A stretch of DNA of 64,000 bases from Amorphophallus konjac (taxonomy: Eukaryota > Streptophyta > Magnoliopsida > Alismatales > Araceae). Location: contig CM040127.1 of NCBI GenBank assembly GCA_022559845.1, forward strand, positions 28,978,708-29,042,707, written 5' to 3'. The position numbers and the translations under genes were made by a program. This document shows positions 36,247 through 48,076 of the stretch, in pieces. How positions within the stretch are numbered: the first letter of the stretch is position 1; each line of letters opens with the position of its first letter. The notes beneath the pieces are model-generated. The model saw only the letters and a program-made list of their open reading frames with translations. It had not been told where the DNA came from and made no database searches.

Positions 36247-36910
36247 CCCGCCCACCTCCTCAGAACCCCCACCTCGCCCCCCGGCCGTCGCCGGCACTAC
36301 ACCATCAAAGGCGGCACCTTTCCACGCAGAACGAGAAGAGGCAACACTGGTAGAGGACACCCCGGAGAGAAGAGCACAGAACCGAGGAGGAAGGCCGTTC
36401 TAGATTGGGCAGGAGGCAGCGATGGCGATGCCAGTCTTGCCTGAGAAGTCGAGGGAGGCAATTGGTGGGGGAGGACGGAGAGGGCGAGGAGGAGGATCGC
36501 GAACGCAGATGGAGAACCAAAAAACTGCCGAGCCGAAGACGTTGCCGTGCTCTCTCCCGAAGGCAACGGTTTCTTCTGTCCCCTCGCTAACGCTGGCAGA
36601 AGCGATTGCTCTGCACGCCCGCCGTCGCGTCCAACCCTCTTTCCGACGACGTGTCTGTTCTTGTGTTGTTGTTAAGTACGTGTGGCGGGTGGCGGGTGGC
36701 GGTCGTATCCTTGGTGGTGGTGTCCGGACGGGGGCAGCCCGCGCCCGTTTGAGAGACGTGGCAGCAAATGCCCGTCCCGTGTGCCCTCCTTGGGTGTACA
36801 CGGCAACCCGTTGCTTGCATCGCAGATGTCGTCTTTGCAGGTGGACGCAATTGTTCCTTGTTTGGGTCCTCTCTGTCAATTCAGATTTGGGTCCGAGATC
36901 CGTGTAGTGT
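36247..36910 (-). promoter_or_regulatory. Presumed 5' UTR and promoter region of the SYT gene
   Basis: GC-rich, CpG-rich sequence immediately upstream of the SYT start on the minus strand. It changes to AT-rich DNA near 36,910. Several overlapping frames on both strands give low-complexity Arg/Pro/Ser peptides, typical of GC-rich leaders. I see no TATA box, so the exact transcript start is not placed. Confidence 0.5.
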
Positions 36911-37586
36911 TTTTATACGTGTTATGGTTGGATCTGAGTTAATTAATTCAGTTCTAGACCCATTAAGCCCTATTTTATTTAAGATTTATCTCAGAATTAT
37001 CTCCACTCTAACTCAAACTTAAATCATCTTACTTTGATGAGAGTAAATTTGAATAATTCACTTAAAAATGACTTAATCCGATCTAAGTTGGAATAACATA
37101 TCTCACCTCCACAAGTGAGATAATTTAATCCGATATCGTATCAAATTACAATATAAAAATATAAAATAAATCTACTTAATTTTAATCAAATTATCTTTAA
37201 TCTCGGATCAAAATTAAATTACAAAGACTAAAGAACGAGTACATCGAATTTCTTACGATGCTTTAAGCTTGGACTGATGGGGAGGGAGGGGGGGAGGGAG
37301 GCCCGTGACTTGCGCAGTTGAGATTACTAGAGAGAGAGAGAGGTGATTGGTGTTACATCTTGTCACATAGTTGAGAATTTATCGTATATGAGATGGGTGA
37401 AATATTATTGATTATTCGTTATATAAACCCCTGATTTGTTGGGATTAAGGCTACGGGTAACCCTATTAAGATTTGAATTCAAAGTGCCATATGTCACTAT
37501 TAGGTTGAATCTAGGTTATGCGTTATTAAAAAAAAATGTCACTATAGAGAAAGGAGAGAGGACTGGGAGAGCGGCAAAGTTTAAAA

Positions 37587-37626
<40 letters not shown>

Positions 37627-38795
37627 GGAGGAGGCGAGTAGTCTCTGTGCTTGGTAAGGAAAAAGAGCCTTGTGTTGTGTTGTGGGGGAGCCCAGCCGCC
37701 CCCAGTCCCCACCTGGTTGCTTTGAGACAAAAAAACCTTAAATCTTGCCTGCACACGCAGTAGTTTTTTGAGTTGTCGGAATCTGGGATTTGTCTCCCTT
37801 TTTTCCGTCAAAAGAGGATCTGCTTTTCCACCGTCACCGACCCTGACAAAAATTATAACAAAGGAATATAGGAATCAAGAGGTGCATATATATATATAGA
37901 GAGAGAGATATATATATATATATATAGATATATACTTATTCGGAGTCATCTCATTGTTTAATCCGAATTCCTTTTTTTTCCCAAAAGATACCCTTCACAT
38001 ATTCCCCTCTGTACAAACAAAGAAGGAAGGTTCTCCCATATCAGACTATGCTTAAATGATCGTAGGACTTTTATGAATGCGATGAAGAATCTGATGCGTG
38101 GTGCGCGTACTGCTCTCTTTGGTTGTAATATTCTTCCCCATTTCCCTGTGGTTAACCAAATTCTCAGTTGCGTTATTCTAAAAACATAATAATTGATACA
38201 AAGCCGAGATGAATTATTAATATTAATTATAACCCCGTAACTTGGCTGTATAATCCGCGGTGGCTTCCACTCGTTTGTTCTCCCCTCCTGAACCACCCCC
38301 AAGGCGATTACAGCGTTTTCTAACCACTTCAAGCATCTTCTTTATGTTCTTCGTGACATGTGTTGGACTCTCCACCGTAAACTGGAGTTCTAGAGATAGC
38401 TTCTTTTTAAATCTTTAAAAAGGGTATGTTTGTTAATCAGGTGGGGTTAGCGTAACTGACTTCAGAAATGCGTTAATCGACACTTGTTACCGTCTTTGTG
38501 AATGAGAGAACGGTGAGACTCACACCTCTCTTTCTTATCGATCAATCTATCTTAACCGCGAAATAAATCGACCCTAAACAAATAGTACGTATCGTATCTC
38601 ATCATCTCTCTGTGTCCTGATAAATTCTTGACCATCTTATGCTAAATTAAAAATAAAATTACATCAGGATATATTTTAACTGACTACGTACATTTCATGT
38701 TTCAAAATGACTTACCCCCCAGTTCTTTTACTTTCTCGTGTGGATCAAAAAGTTGGCACCTCACTCACATCCGGAGCAAGGTGCACTTTTTTTTA
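36911..38795. other. Intergenic, no gene seen
   Basis: AT-rich DNA with a (GA)n at 37589-37624, a mixed (TA)/(GA) tract at 37887-37933, and a short palindrome near 37102-37122 (TCTCACCTCCACAAGTGAGA). Frames are short and mostly made of the repeats. Confidence 0.55.
37589..37624. repeat. (GA)n microsatellite
   Basis: About 18 GA units. Confidence 0.95.
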
Positions 38796-39189
38796 GGATT
38801 TTTACATCTATATTCTCGTAAAATTTGATTTTATCAAATATATCCCTTATCTAAATATATTATTATGAATATTCTTGAAATATAATTAATAGCACGATTA
38901 TATCTTCGCCGTACCCTCCGCATATTTAACTCGAGTTAAGTGTGAGTTAAAGAGTAAGATTTATATATATATATATTCATGTAAAGTTCGGTTTTGTCAA
39001 ATATATTTCAGATCTAACGATCGTAGATGACATATTTCACATAATATTCTTCTCCCGTTGATGGTAATAAATTGAATGATATAATCGTAATATTTTTATC
39101 TAAACGAAAGATATTCATAATAATATATTTTAAATATATTTGATAAAATTAAATTTTATGAGAATATATATATTTATGTAAAAATTCTT
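38796..39189. mobile_element. Long-inverted-repeat MITE (same family as 12,803), no cargo
   Basis: The left end GGATTTTTACATCTATATTC pairs with the right end ...TATTTATGTAAAAATTC over at least 50 bp (ATTTGATTTTATCAAATATA versus ATTTAATTTTATCAAATATA read backwards). TTTTTTTTA flanks both ends (38787-38795 and 39190-39198), a candidate 9-bp duplication, but its low complexity weakens it. Arms match those of the 12,803 element. Confidence 0.6.
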
Positions 39190-39872
39190 TTTTTTTACGT
39201 TTAACTTGACTAAACTTCTCCATCGTAACAGCCTCCCAAGATATCCACTTCGACCAATTGTGTCCAATCGGTCACAACCAATACTTGTTGACTAAGTTGT
39301 GCATGAACCAGCTGGGGGTTAGAATTGGTAGGCGGCATGGTCTAGATCAATGTGTGTTCGTGTTTCTGTGTAATCTCAACTTCGAACGATATCCCGAGGA
39401 GACGTGGCTCTGAAATTAAGGCTTTGATAAATCCACGTCCATCCTCGGACTTCTTACTCCGCCGACATTCATATGATTCATGTAGCTTCCTCCATTTTTT
39501 CTCAACATATTAAAATATAACGTGTTTCTCTCACCTCATTTATGTGACTTGATGATCTGTTGGCATTCATCTAGAAATTTCCGAGGCCAACTTTTTTTTT
39601 TCTGGAGGACATATAATAGTATTCAAATGTCGCAGTATCTAGAAATCTTCTAAACAACTGGGTGGGTGGACATAAGATATTGTTCGAATGTAAATATTGC
39701 CAAAACTTTGTTTAAAATATATATTGTTTAATGTTACACTAGCCGATGAAAGGGGGAAAATTACCGAAGACTTCTATCCTGGCCTTCCTTCAAATAGAAA
39801 AGAAGAAGTCTTAGCGCATGCAAGAAATCTTAATGTTAGAATTTTTTTTTCATTGTTTCAAGTACTTTTGTC

Positions 39873-41134
39873 AATTTGACAATCAATTCTCCGGGGAGTC
39901 GGGTCGCTGCGCGCCGAGCGTCTCTCCCCCTCCGAGGTCGCGGGAGTTCTTCCCCGGCGGAACTCCGGTGGGGGGAGCCCCCTTCGGGGACTCCCCCCCA
40001 CCCCACATTCTCCCCCACGAGAGGCTTCTGCCGGGTGGCCTCCGAGTCCACCTTGGGTTTTGTCAGGTAGGGTTCCTCCCCTTCCTGGAACGGTCAGGGG
40101 CGCCGGGGTTTTACCCCGACCCCCCCCTGGTTTTTGCTCCGCCCCTCCCTCCGTCCCCCCCTTCCCTCTCTTGGCCCCGCCCCCTCTCCTCCCCGGCGAC
40201 CACCCCCCTCTCTCCCCCCCTTCCTTGTCTCTCCTGCTTCTTCCCCTGGACTTCCTCCCCGCCCTAGGCGCCACCCCCTTCCACTCCACACTTCCCCCCC
40301 CCCTCCTTCTCGTTTCCCTGTCCCCTGCACTCCCAGCCCGCCGCCGCCGCCTCCATCACCTCCCCCCTCGCCGCCGATCCTCCTGTCTGGCCTCCCCTCA
40401 CCATATCCACCCCCTCTTCTCCACCTCCCTGCCTCCGGCTGTCCTCGGACCACCCATTCCCCTCCGTCCCTCTATCCTCCACCTCCCCGCCTTCGGCCGT
40501 CCCCCACCCCTCTCCGTTTTTGGCACCGAGCATTCCTACCCCCTTGGCCTCCGCCCTTGTACTTCCTCCCACCTCCCCGTCCGGTCCGCCCACCCCTCAT
40601 CGTCCCCCGCCTCCCTTCCACCTGTCCCTCTCCCCAATGTCTCGTCCCTTTCTTCCGTTCCCCCTCCACCCTCTTCCTCTCACCCCCATTCCGATCTTCC
40701 CCTCTTGGATGGGTGCTCCCTTGTGGCCTCGGAAATGTTTGGTTCTGTTCCGTGTTGCAGGTATCGGGTTCTCAACCTCGTCTTTGAAGTGTCTCGGAGA
40801 TCCTAAGCTTATCCCCCATGCATCCATTGTGGTGCTGGCCACCCGAGACTCTCTTCGTCACCGCCAGAAGTCAGTGCGGATTGGTAGCCATGTGCTCCTC
40901 GTGGAAGGTTCCTGTATCCTTCAATTGCTGCAGACCCTTTTCCGGCGCCTCCAGGCCTCCTCATCCTCGGCGTCCGTCTACCCCCTTCCTGTTCCACGCT
41001 ATGTTCTCTTGTTTTCTTCTTGGAAGTCTTTGGGTTGTGTATTTGGCGGTTGCTCTTGCTCGGGTGCAATGTGTTGTCTTGTATGTTCTTCTTTCTATGA
41101 ATGATATGAATCACTGTTATGCTTCAAAAAAAAA
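39873..41134 (+). mobile_element. LINE-like retroposon, full insertion, non-autonomous
   Basis: A GC-rich 5' part (CGGGGAGTCGGGTCGCTGCG..., long CCT/CCG-rich pyrimidine tracts) is followed by a less biased 3' part ending ATGATATGAATCACTG...GCTTC plus poly(A). AAGTACTTTTGTC flanks it exactly (39860-39872 and 41133-41145, the second overlapping the A-tail), a 13-bp target duplication typical of target-primed reverse transcription. Length is only ~1.26 kb and no endonuclease or RT motif is visible. It is either an internally deleted LINE or a parasite using LINE machinery. Frames of 194-248 aa inside are Pro/Ser-rich and overlap frames on the other strand, so I do not call them genes. Confidence 0.75.
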
Positions 41135-41145
41135 GTACTTTTGTC

Positions 41146-42600
41146 GAAAGGAAAAAAATCTGATGTTAAAAACTAGGTAAAATCACATGTGCAAGATAAT
41201 ATATTCTTTTTTCATATTTATCCGATCATCAACAGAACTTAACTAGTCGAGATTAAAACAAAATTCTCTTCCTTAAGAACGAAGTTTGATCAAAGATCGT
41301 CCTTAATTATTACACCTAGTGAACATTCAAACTTCAAAAGGGTTTTCTCTCTTGGTCCAAGCCATTCCACCTGATTCATGACGTCAGTGTCCCCAGAGTC
41401 TAAGGGCGCGTTTGGGCAATATGTCTATGATGGGATTTTATTGATGTCTGTGTGTGGGGGGGAGGAGAAAGATGAATGCTTTTGTTCGTTGGGTTTCAAC
41501 CGTAATGTTGAAAACGATGGTCTGAGGTGACGTTGCAGTGTAGGATTAAAGTAAGTTGGTGACCAATTCAAATGGCTGAGTCAAATCTGCTGTCATATTC
41601 AAGTTCGAGTGCATCTCCTCCTCCATCCGGACGGGTGGGATTTAACGCTTCTTCGTAAATACAGAAGCAGGAGACAAAACTTGGGCAGGTTCGCTTCCAA
41701 GTGTCTGACGTGTCTTCTCACTATTTGTTCTCTCAAACTCAAATGAAGAGGTTTTGTTGAGTTACCTTCGTGGCTAAGCTTGCCAATGTGGCCTCTCTGC
41801 AAGGAGTTAAAAGGCTTGTAAGTAAGACGTTTGTTATGGAGTGACACAGATGGACTGTTCTTTTTTCCAACAAAAAGAAAAGAAACAGAAAGGATTGTCT
41901 CTGTGTGATGAGACAAGTTTAAATTCAAATATATTTGATTTGGTTTTATTTGAGTTGAAACTAAAAAAAAATGGTTTGCTTTCGAACCAAATCAAACCAA
42001 AAAAACTATAATTTGATTCGGTTTTTGCCGTTCAAAAATCAAACTAAACTGAACAAATCGAGTTACTTAAAAGGTGATATGTATCGTTCCAAATGTTTGT
42101 AGGCTATTCTATGTATTTAAATAAATGACTAAAATATGAAAGATATTATAGTCACCCCTATTTTAGATTAACATCAACTCTTGGATTCTCAATTTTCATC
42201 CAATGCCTTAAAGTAAACCTTTGAGAAATACTCTTATTTTAGTTTGTCAATGACAGATGATCTTATATTTAACCATCATTTAATGAGATTTACTGGTGAT
42301 TTAATCTATTTTTATGGATTTAATTATTGTATGTATATTGCATAAGTCATTTTATTGTATAGTTGATTAGATTCATACGCTATATAGGAAGTAATAGGTT
42401 GTTAACGTCTATTTAGGATTTAGGTTTCCATTAAAATCGAACCAAATCAAATTATTTCGATTTGGTTCGATTCATTTTGAAAAGATTTTTTCTTTTATCG
42501 GGAACACCTCTTCCTTCTACGATTCCATAGTATTTAACCTGCCCTGGACTCTGTAATTTTTTAGATCAATTCTAACAAAAGAAAAATTAAATTAATCTCG
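41146..42600. other. Intergenic, no gene; possible degenerate inverted repeat
   Basis: Contains a TAAGGGCGCGTTTGGGC MITE-like end near 41401 without a partner, and a segment (about 41930-42480) with AAATCAAACCAAA and TTTGGTTCGATT words in both orientations that may be a worn MITE. Minus-strand frame 41599-41928 is unassigned. Confidence 0.4.
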
Positions 42601-42899
42601 TAACGACACAAAATGATATAAAATCGTGACCGTTACGTCACACATATGTCCTGTTTGACGGAGAGACGTGTATGGTCTAAGTGTGTTCTATACGTTGGAA
42701 TTATGTCAAGTGCGCAATAAGCAGCAAGCGTGAAGCTACGTGCCCGTGAAAATAACCAATAAACAAGTCTTCTCCGACCTCCGTGGACCGGTCTCTATGT
42801 GTCGGGATGTGTGGTTCTTGCACAAGGGAAAAATCGGCAGTAAGTCGACGTCAATGAAGATAACAAGTGCACACAAAAATCTTTCTCCGCGTGTGCTGC

Positions 42900-44120
42900 A
42901 ACTTTAGATTGTGGAGCAGAAGAAAATGACAAGAAGGTTGCTAGTCAACGAGTTTTTCTTATACGCCTTAAGGCCGGCTGCAATAAGGGGAGGAGGTAGC
43001 GGCCTCTCCCTTCCACTTCCTCCTCTCTCTGGGTCAAACTGGTGGGGGAAAGAGGTCGCGACCCTTGCTTCCACAGTTGACACCCACCAGGGGAACCCCG
43101 GGCTATGTTTACACCGCCAACACCCACCGGGGGAACCCGTGGTCTACTTCAACTGCGGGGTACAACTGGGGGAGCCACCCCTCTCTCCTTTCTTCTTTGT
43201 TCCCTCTGTGTGTGCAAAATGAAAAGAGGGGGAAGCAGGGGGCTACCTTCCATCATCGACGCCAGCCAGGGGGGGGACCTCACGCCTTCCTCCTCTCTTC
43301 CTTCTCTCCACAGGTGAAAGGGGGGAGCCAGAGGTGCGGGACTGCCTCCACCCCCAGTCCAACGGGGGGGGGGGGAGAAGCTCACCCCCCCTCTCTCTTC
43401 CTTCTCTCCGCTGCAAAAGGGGGAGCGAGGGGTTTGCCCTCCACCGTTGGTTCACCCGGGGGGGAGGGGGAAGGTGGAAGTTTGCCTCCTCCCTCCTCTG
43501 ATCGTTCTCTCTCACTTCTCTCTAGACGCGCAAAGAGAAGGGGGAGATGCCAGTTTGCCTCCTCCTTCTCTCTCCATTCACTTTGTGTGTGCAGGAACAG
43601 GAGGGAGTAGGGGGGTGTCTTCTACTGCTGTTGTAGGGAGAGGGGGGAAGCCATCTCCCTCTTCTCTCGCTTCTTTCTCTTCTCTTTGTGTGTGTGCGAT
43701 GAGGCGGAAGTAGGAGGGGGGCTCCACCCTTCGCTCTCTCTCTTCTTTATGTGCATGAAACGAATGGGGGAGCAGGGGGAAGCCTGCTTCTCTTCCTCTG
43801 TGCGAAAAGAGGGAAGGAGTAGGGGGTTGCACCCCACCTTCCCTCTATCCCTCTCTCACTATTTAAAAAAAAAGGAAAAGAAAATAACAAAAAAGAAACG
43901 TGAATTACGATGGAGGTGAGTTAACCTCTCCAAATCAACCTGGGGAAGAAGGGGAGTGCCTCCACCTCTCACCAACTTCGGGAGGGGGGGGACCCCTCCG
44001 CTTCTCTCTTATCCATAGAACCCCCATGGGTAATAAATGCCTAACAAGTGATGGATATAGCCCTTCCTCTAGGTAAAACCCCTATAAAAGGGAGAGGGTA
44101 ATCCACACACAAGACATATA
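42900..44120 (+). repeat. Purine/pyrimidine-skewed degenerate tandem repeat ending in a TATAAAA box; possible gypsy-type LTR
   Basis: Units of roughly 60-110 bp alternate CTCTCTTCCTTCTCTCC-like pyrimidine blocks with GGGGGAGC-like purine blocks, about eight times (43000-43870). At 44083-44089 there is CCCCTATAAAAGGGAG, the form of TATA box typical of plant Ty3/gypsy LTRs. LTR borders and target duplication were not found, so the gypsy assignment is tentative. Confidence 0.4.
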
Positions 44121-44910
44121 CAACAAGGATAAGATAGTCTGAAGACAAACTCACCAGACTCAAGAACACTCAATAACATCAAGAATTAGAAGATTTGAGA
44201 TAAGACCTGGAGTTTGCTCCATCCCCCAAGCATTATTTATTTGTGATGTTTGACCCTATAAAATTTCTTTGTGCAAAGGTATCGTTCGTGTTATTACATA
44301 TATACCTTACTTTGGGGAAGATCTCTCGTACTTATATGAAAATTATGTAAATACAAAAAAATTTATGTTTTGCCCAAGAAATTTACGTTCATGTCATAAA
44401 TTACACAAAAGTTGCAAGCTCTAAAAATCACATGAATATCTTGAATTTTTAAGAAATTGTGAAAATATATGAAAAATATGAGAAAGCTCTATATTGTTCA
44501 AAAAATTTGGAAAAAGTTCCTGATATGTTAAAAAATTATAGACATACCTTTAAACTTTAGAATATTTCATAAACATCCCGGAGTGGTCAAAAATTGCATA
44601 AACATCCCTACTTGTAAAAAAATGATGAATATATCTTACTGGTGAAAAACTTATAAATATATCCTCGCCTTATATGAAAATATCTTAGTGGTCATGAATC
44701 CATCCAATGGACCATAATGATCCCATGGCGATCCAACGATTCATCAGGATAAAGGTCAAAATCTAACGATCTAATCTTAATTAAAGATAAATTTAATGGT
44801 TAGATCTTGACTCGGAATAAATTCGATGATCTAATTTATGAATCCTAAATCATATGATAAACATAAAGTGTGAAAATAATCATGCACACGTTAATCAATA
44901 TAACTAACAA
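44121..44910. other. Intergenic, no gene seen
   Basis: AT-rich; short degenerate repeats of ATAAACATCCC- and ATATCTT-type words at 44550-44700. Nothing coding. Confidence 0.5.
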
Positions 44911-45661
44911 GAGTAATGCTTTGTGCACCGCATGCGGTGCACAAAAGTCACCTCATTATACAATCTCTTATCCCATTGGCCCCCAAAAAGGTGAAAAGAT
45001 CATTTTTAATGTAAAAAGGACACCCCGTGTCAGCCCCGTGTTAGACCGTCAGCCCCGTGTCAGATCCAGTCGGTCACTCGGTCGGCCCGCTTTTTTGCTC
45101 GACGAAAAATACGGGAGTGAAATATTTTGTTACAGAGTGAAACATTTTGTTATAGGGATGAAACGTTTTGTTATAGGAATGAAACATTTTGTTTGACTAC
45201 AGATATGAACGAATAGAAGTAAAAGATTTTGTTACTGGAATGAAATGTTTTGTTATAGGAATGAAGCGTTTTGTTCTAAGAATGAAACATTTTGTTTGAC
45301 TATAAAATTGAACGAATAAAAATGAAACATTTTGTATTCGTTGATCTTTCATTCCTATAACAAAACGTTTCATTCCTATAACAAAATATTTCACTCTGTA
45401 ACAAAATATTTCACTCCTATAACAAAATATTTCACTCTGTAATAAAATATTTCACTCCCGTATTTCCCGTCGAGTAAAAAAATGGGCCGACCGAGTGGCC
45501 GACCGGATCTGACACGGGACTGACGGTCTGACACGAGACTGACGCAGAGTGTCCTTTTTACATTAAAAATAGTCTTTTCACCTTTTTTTAGACCAATAAG
45601 ATGAGAGGTTACATAATGAGGTGGATTTTGTGCAACGCATGCTGTGCACAGTGCATTACTC
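44911..45661. mobile_element. 751-bp foldback (Mutator-like) element with ~370-bp inverted arms and 9-bp target duplication
   Basis: The left arm starts GAGTAATGCTTTGTGCACCG and the right arm ends ...GTGCACAGTGCATTACTC. The two arms are inverted copies almost to the centre (~45285), with only a small loop. AACTAACAA flanks both sides exactly (44902-44910 and 45662-45670), a 9-bp duplication as made by Mutator-type transposases. Inner arm parts hold a ~20-bp tandem unit (GAATGAAACATTTTGTTATAG and variants), outer parts GTCAGATCCGGTCGGYCACTC. No transposase is encoded, so it is non-autonomous. The similar 104-aa plus and 90-aa minus frames are the same sequence read from the two arms. Confidence 0.85.
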
Positions 45662-45670
45662 AACTAACAA

Positions 45671-46966
45671 ATGTAAGTCTTTGTTCAATAAATGAACACC
45701 TTAATTCCTTCGTCATTTTTTTCGAACTCCCCCAAGACTCTATCACTGCAAAACCCGTTGTTATTTCTCTATTTTTTTATATTTTATCCTTTACTTTGTT
45801 CCTCTTATTTGTGGTCGATGTCTGAAATTGGGGAACTGATGCATAGAGACCCCCCAAAGTTGAAGTTTGGTTCCTCTCCCCCTTTTCAGATGTCCTTGTT
45901 TTGTTTCTCAAGTCTAGTATGAAAGTGTTTCTCCTTCTTTACGGAGCAGATCCATAGTAGAGCAACAGAGCAGAAACACAGCTCCCGCCCACCACTCCTC
46001 TTAATTACAAGGCTTCTGTCAGCCAATGGAGATCTGGACAGTGACAGGTTTCAAAAATCAAAACAGATGTGAAAAGGTTAAGAGGCAAACAAAATCTCCT
46101 GTTTCTAATCTTCTAGATGATATGAAGGACATATGTAAATCAATATATTAATTATTGACAGCTTGCCCACATCATCCTGGAACTACAAGCAATTGAGGTG
46201 AATTTTCCCTGGTTTTCTTCTGCATCAAAGAAGTGGATGCAATTGGATCGGGGGGGGGGGGTCTTAGCATCAGTCTAAAACAATGTGGACATGAGGGTAT
46301 CAATATCACGACAGCAGTGAACTGACAGTTAATAGCCTTTCTTAGACTCCAATTTAGATCCAAGACATGCTGTGTACCATATCTGATATGAATCACATAA
46401 TATGATAAGAGGTAGAGGTGCTTCGTCCAGTACCTTCTTAACTATCTCTTGACGAATCATGACTCAACTGTAATGAAACATAAAAAAAATGAAGGGTTTT
46501 GTTGCAAAATATCCTCCTCACAAATTTATTTGTGAAATTACCACTCTTATATTTACATTATGTTTAATAACATTTTGATATCGATACCGTGCTAAAAATA
46601 CCCCTGCAATTAACCTCTGCTTAAGATTCACATAATATTTTATTTTCATCCATGTAGTTTAATCTTTGGACAGGAATACCCTTACAAAGAGTTATTTTGA
46701 TCAGTACATTATGGCAAAGGAGATAAAGAGAAGAGCTAAAGAGATAAATATATGAAGATAGAAAAAAGAGTTTACGAGAGGCCAGAGATAGTTTGGTCTT
46801 TTGAAAGATTTAGTTAAAAGTTAACCAAAGTTAAATAAGAGATTTTAATTAACAGCCAGTGACGGCATGGACAATTTTACAAGTATTACAATGTGACAAG
46901 GTTATTGAAAATGATATACAAATAAAAGTTTTATTTGGGTAGAGAGAGATTTTTAAAAAAAAACTA
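45671..46966. other. Intergenic, no gene seen
   Basis: AT-rich sequence with a G-run near 46250-46260. Frames up to 76 aa show no domain. Confidence 0.5.
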
Positions 46967-46974
46967 CTCCCAAC

Positions 46975-47146
46975 CAGGGTTTGCCGACCCGGTGCGTCTC
47001 GCACCGACTCGCACGACCCGACCCGACCCAGGCCGGGACCGGGTCGGTCGGGCCGTGGGTCGTGGACGGGTCGGTTAATTATTTTATTATTATAATATAT
47101 TATATTTTATATATAATGTGTGTTTTTCTATTTTATTTTATTATTT

Positions 47147-47194
<48 letters not shown>

Positions 47195-47297
47195 GTGTTT
47201 TAGAACGGGACGGACCGGGTCGGACCGAGACGGGAGTGACCCGACCCGACCCAAGCCGAGACCGGGTCGACCGAGTCGACCGGGCCGGCAAACCCTG
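46975..47297 (+). mobile_element. hAT-type MITE, CATGGTTTGCCGACTCGG family, copy 4 (youngest)
   Basis: Terminal repeats CAGGGTTTGCCG and CGGCAAACCCTG are perfect. The 8-bp target duplication CTCCCAAC (46967-46974 and 47298-47305) is also perfect. The interior starts ACCCGGTGCGTCTCGCACCG, ends GGGTCGACCGAGTCGACC, and has an (AT)n in the middle. Eight-base duplications and CA..TG-type short terminal repeats fit hAT elements. No coding capacity. Confidence 0.85.
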
Positions 47298-47336
47298 CTC
47301 CCAACCATCCTATTATACTCTTCAATTATTCATACT

Positions 47337-47340
<4 letters not shown>

Positions 47341-47375
<35 letters not shown>
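47341..47375. repeat. (AT)n microsatellite
   Basis: About 17 AT units. A similar tract sits at 47150-47191 inside the neighbouring MITE. Confidence 0.9.
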
Positions 47376-47377
<2 letters not shown>

Positions 47378-47639
47378 TTACAATAAATCATATTTCATCA
47401 GATAAATACCTGTATTTGATCAGAGAGTACACATGAAAATAACACCATTTGTAGAATAGCTTCGGAAGCAATGTTTTGCCAAACACGTTAACACAAAGGC
47501 AAAAGTTCCCGAATCACATAAACAGATTTGGATGATCAAAACTAGTCACATCCACTTGCAGGGCCAATCAGACACACCTTTGATTCCAGAGATGGGCCCC
47601 AAATTTGATCACCCAATCCGCACCCGAATCACAGCCAGC

Positions 47640-48076
47640 CTACCGCCCACCGGCTAAAAGAGCGTGCGCCGTGCGAGTTCATCAGAGTGGGCCCCCCACT
47701 CGCGTGGATACTACGCAGATCACCCCCCCACAACATTTTAAAAATAAAGTAATAAAATAACCACAAAGATTCCCACCGAATCCCACCCGCCCGATCTCGC
47801 CAAACCTTCCGGACACACGAGATGTACGGCTCCCAATAATAGAATAAAGAGAACAAAAATATTAGAAAAATGTCGAAAGTGGTCCCGGAAACAAAAAACA
47901 AAAGATGTGACGCGGCGCCTCATCTCTGGCAGCCGCATCGGACTTCTTTTATTCCTCCCTCTCCCCCTTCTGTGAGCGCCGTGCTCTGCTCGCTTGGATC
48001 TCCTCCACCGTCGTCTTTTTCTTCTTCTTCTACTCCGTCTCCTGCTGTTGCTTTGAGCGGTGCATCTGACGCCGCC
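47640..48076 (+). promoter_or_regulatory. Presumed promoter and 5' leader of the ADF gene
   Basis: Sequence before the ADF start becomes pyrimidine-rich (CTTCTTCTTCTACTCCGTC, about 47940-48050), a common plant leader pattern. The start context is GCCGCCATGT, close to the plant optimum. No clear TATA box is seen. Confidence 0.45.

Noticed and set aside
35911..36360. Longer N-terminus for the SYT protein starting at 36,360 (MSSTSVASS...)
   Set aside because: The upstream 38 residues are Gly/Ala-rich leader. Plant SYTs begin at MGF with the membrane anchor, so the 36,246 start was chosen. The frame past 36,136 is intron.
40060..41104. 248-, 217- and 194-aa plus-strand frames
   Set aside because: All lie inside the retroposon bounded by the 13-bp duplication, overlap one another and minus-strand frames, and are Pro/Ser-rich.
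44870..45663. Two similar frames, 108 aa plus and 90 aa minus, that look like a duplicated gene pair
   Set aside because: They are the two inverted arms of the foldback element read in mirror directions.
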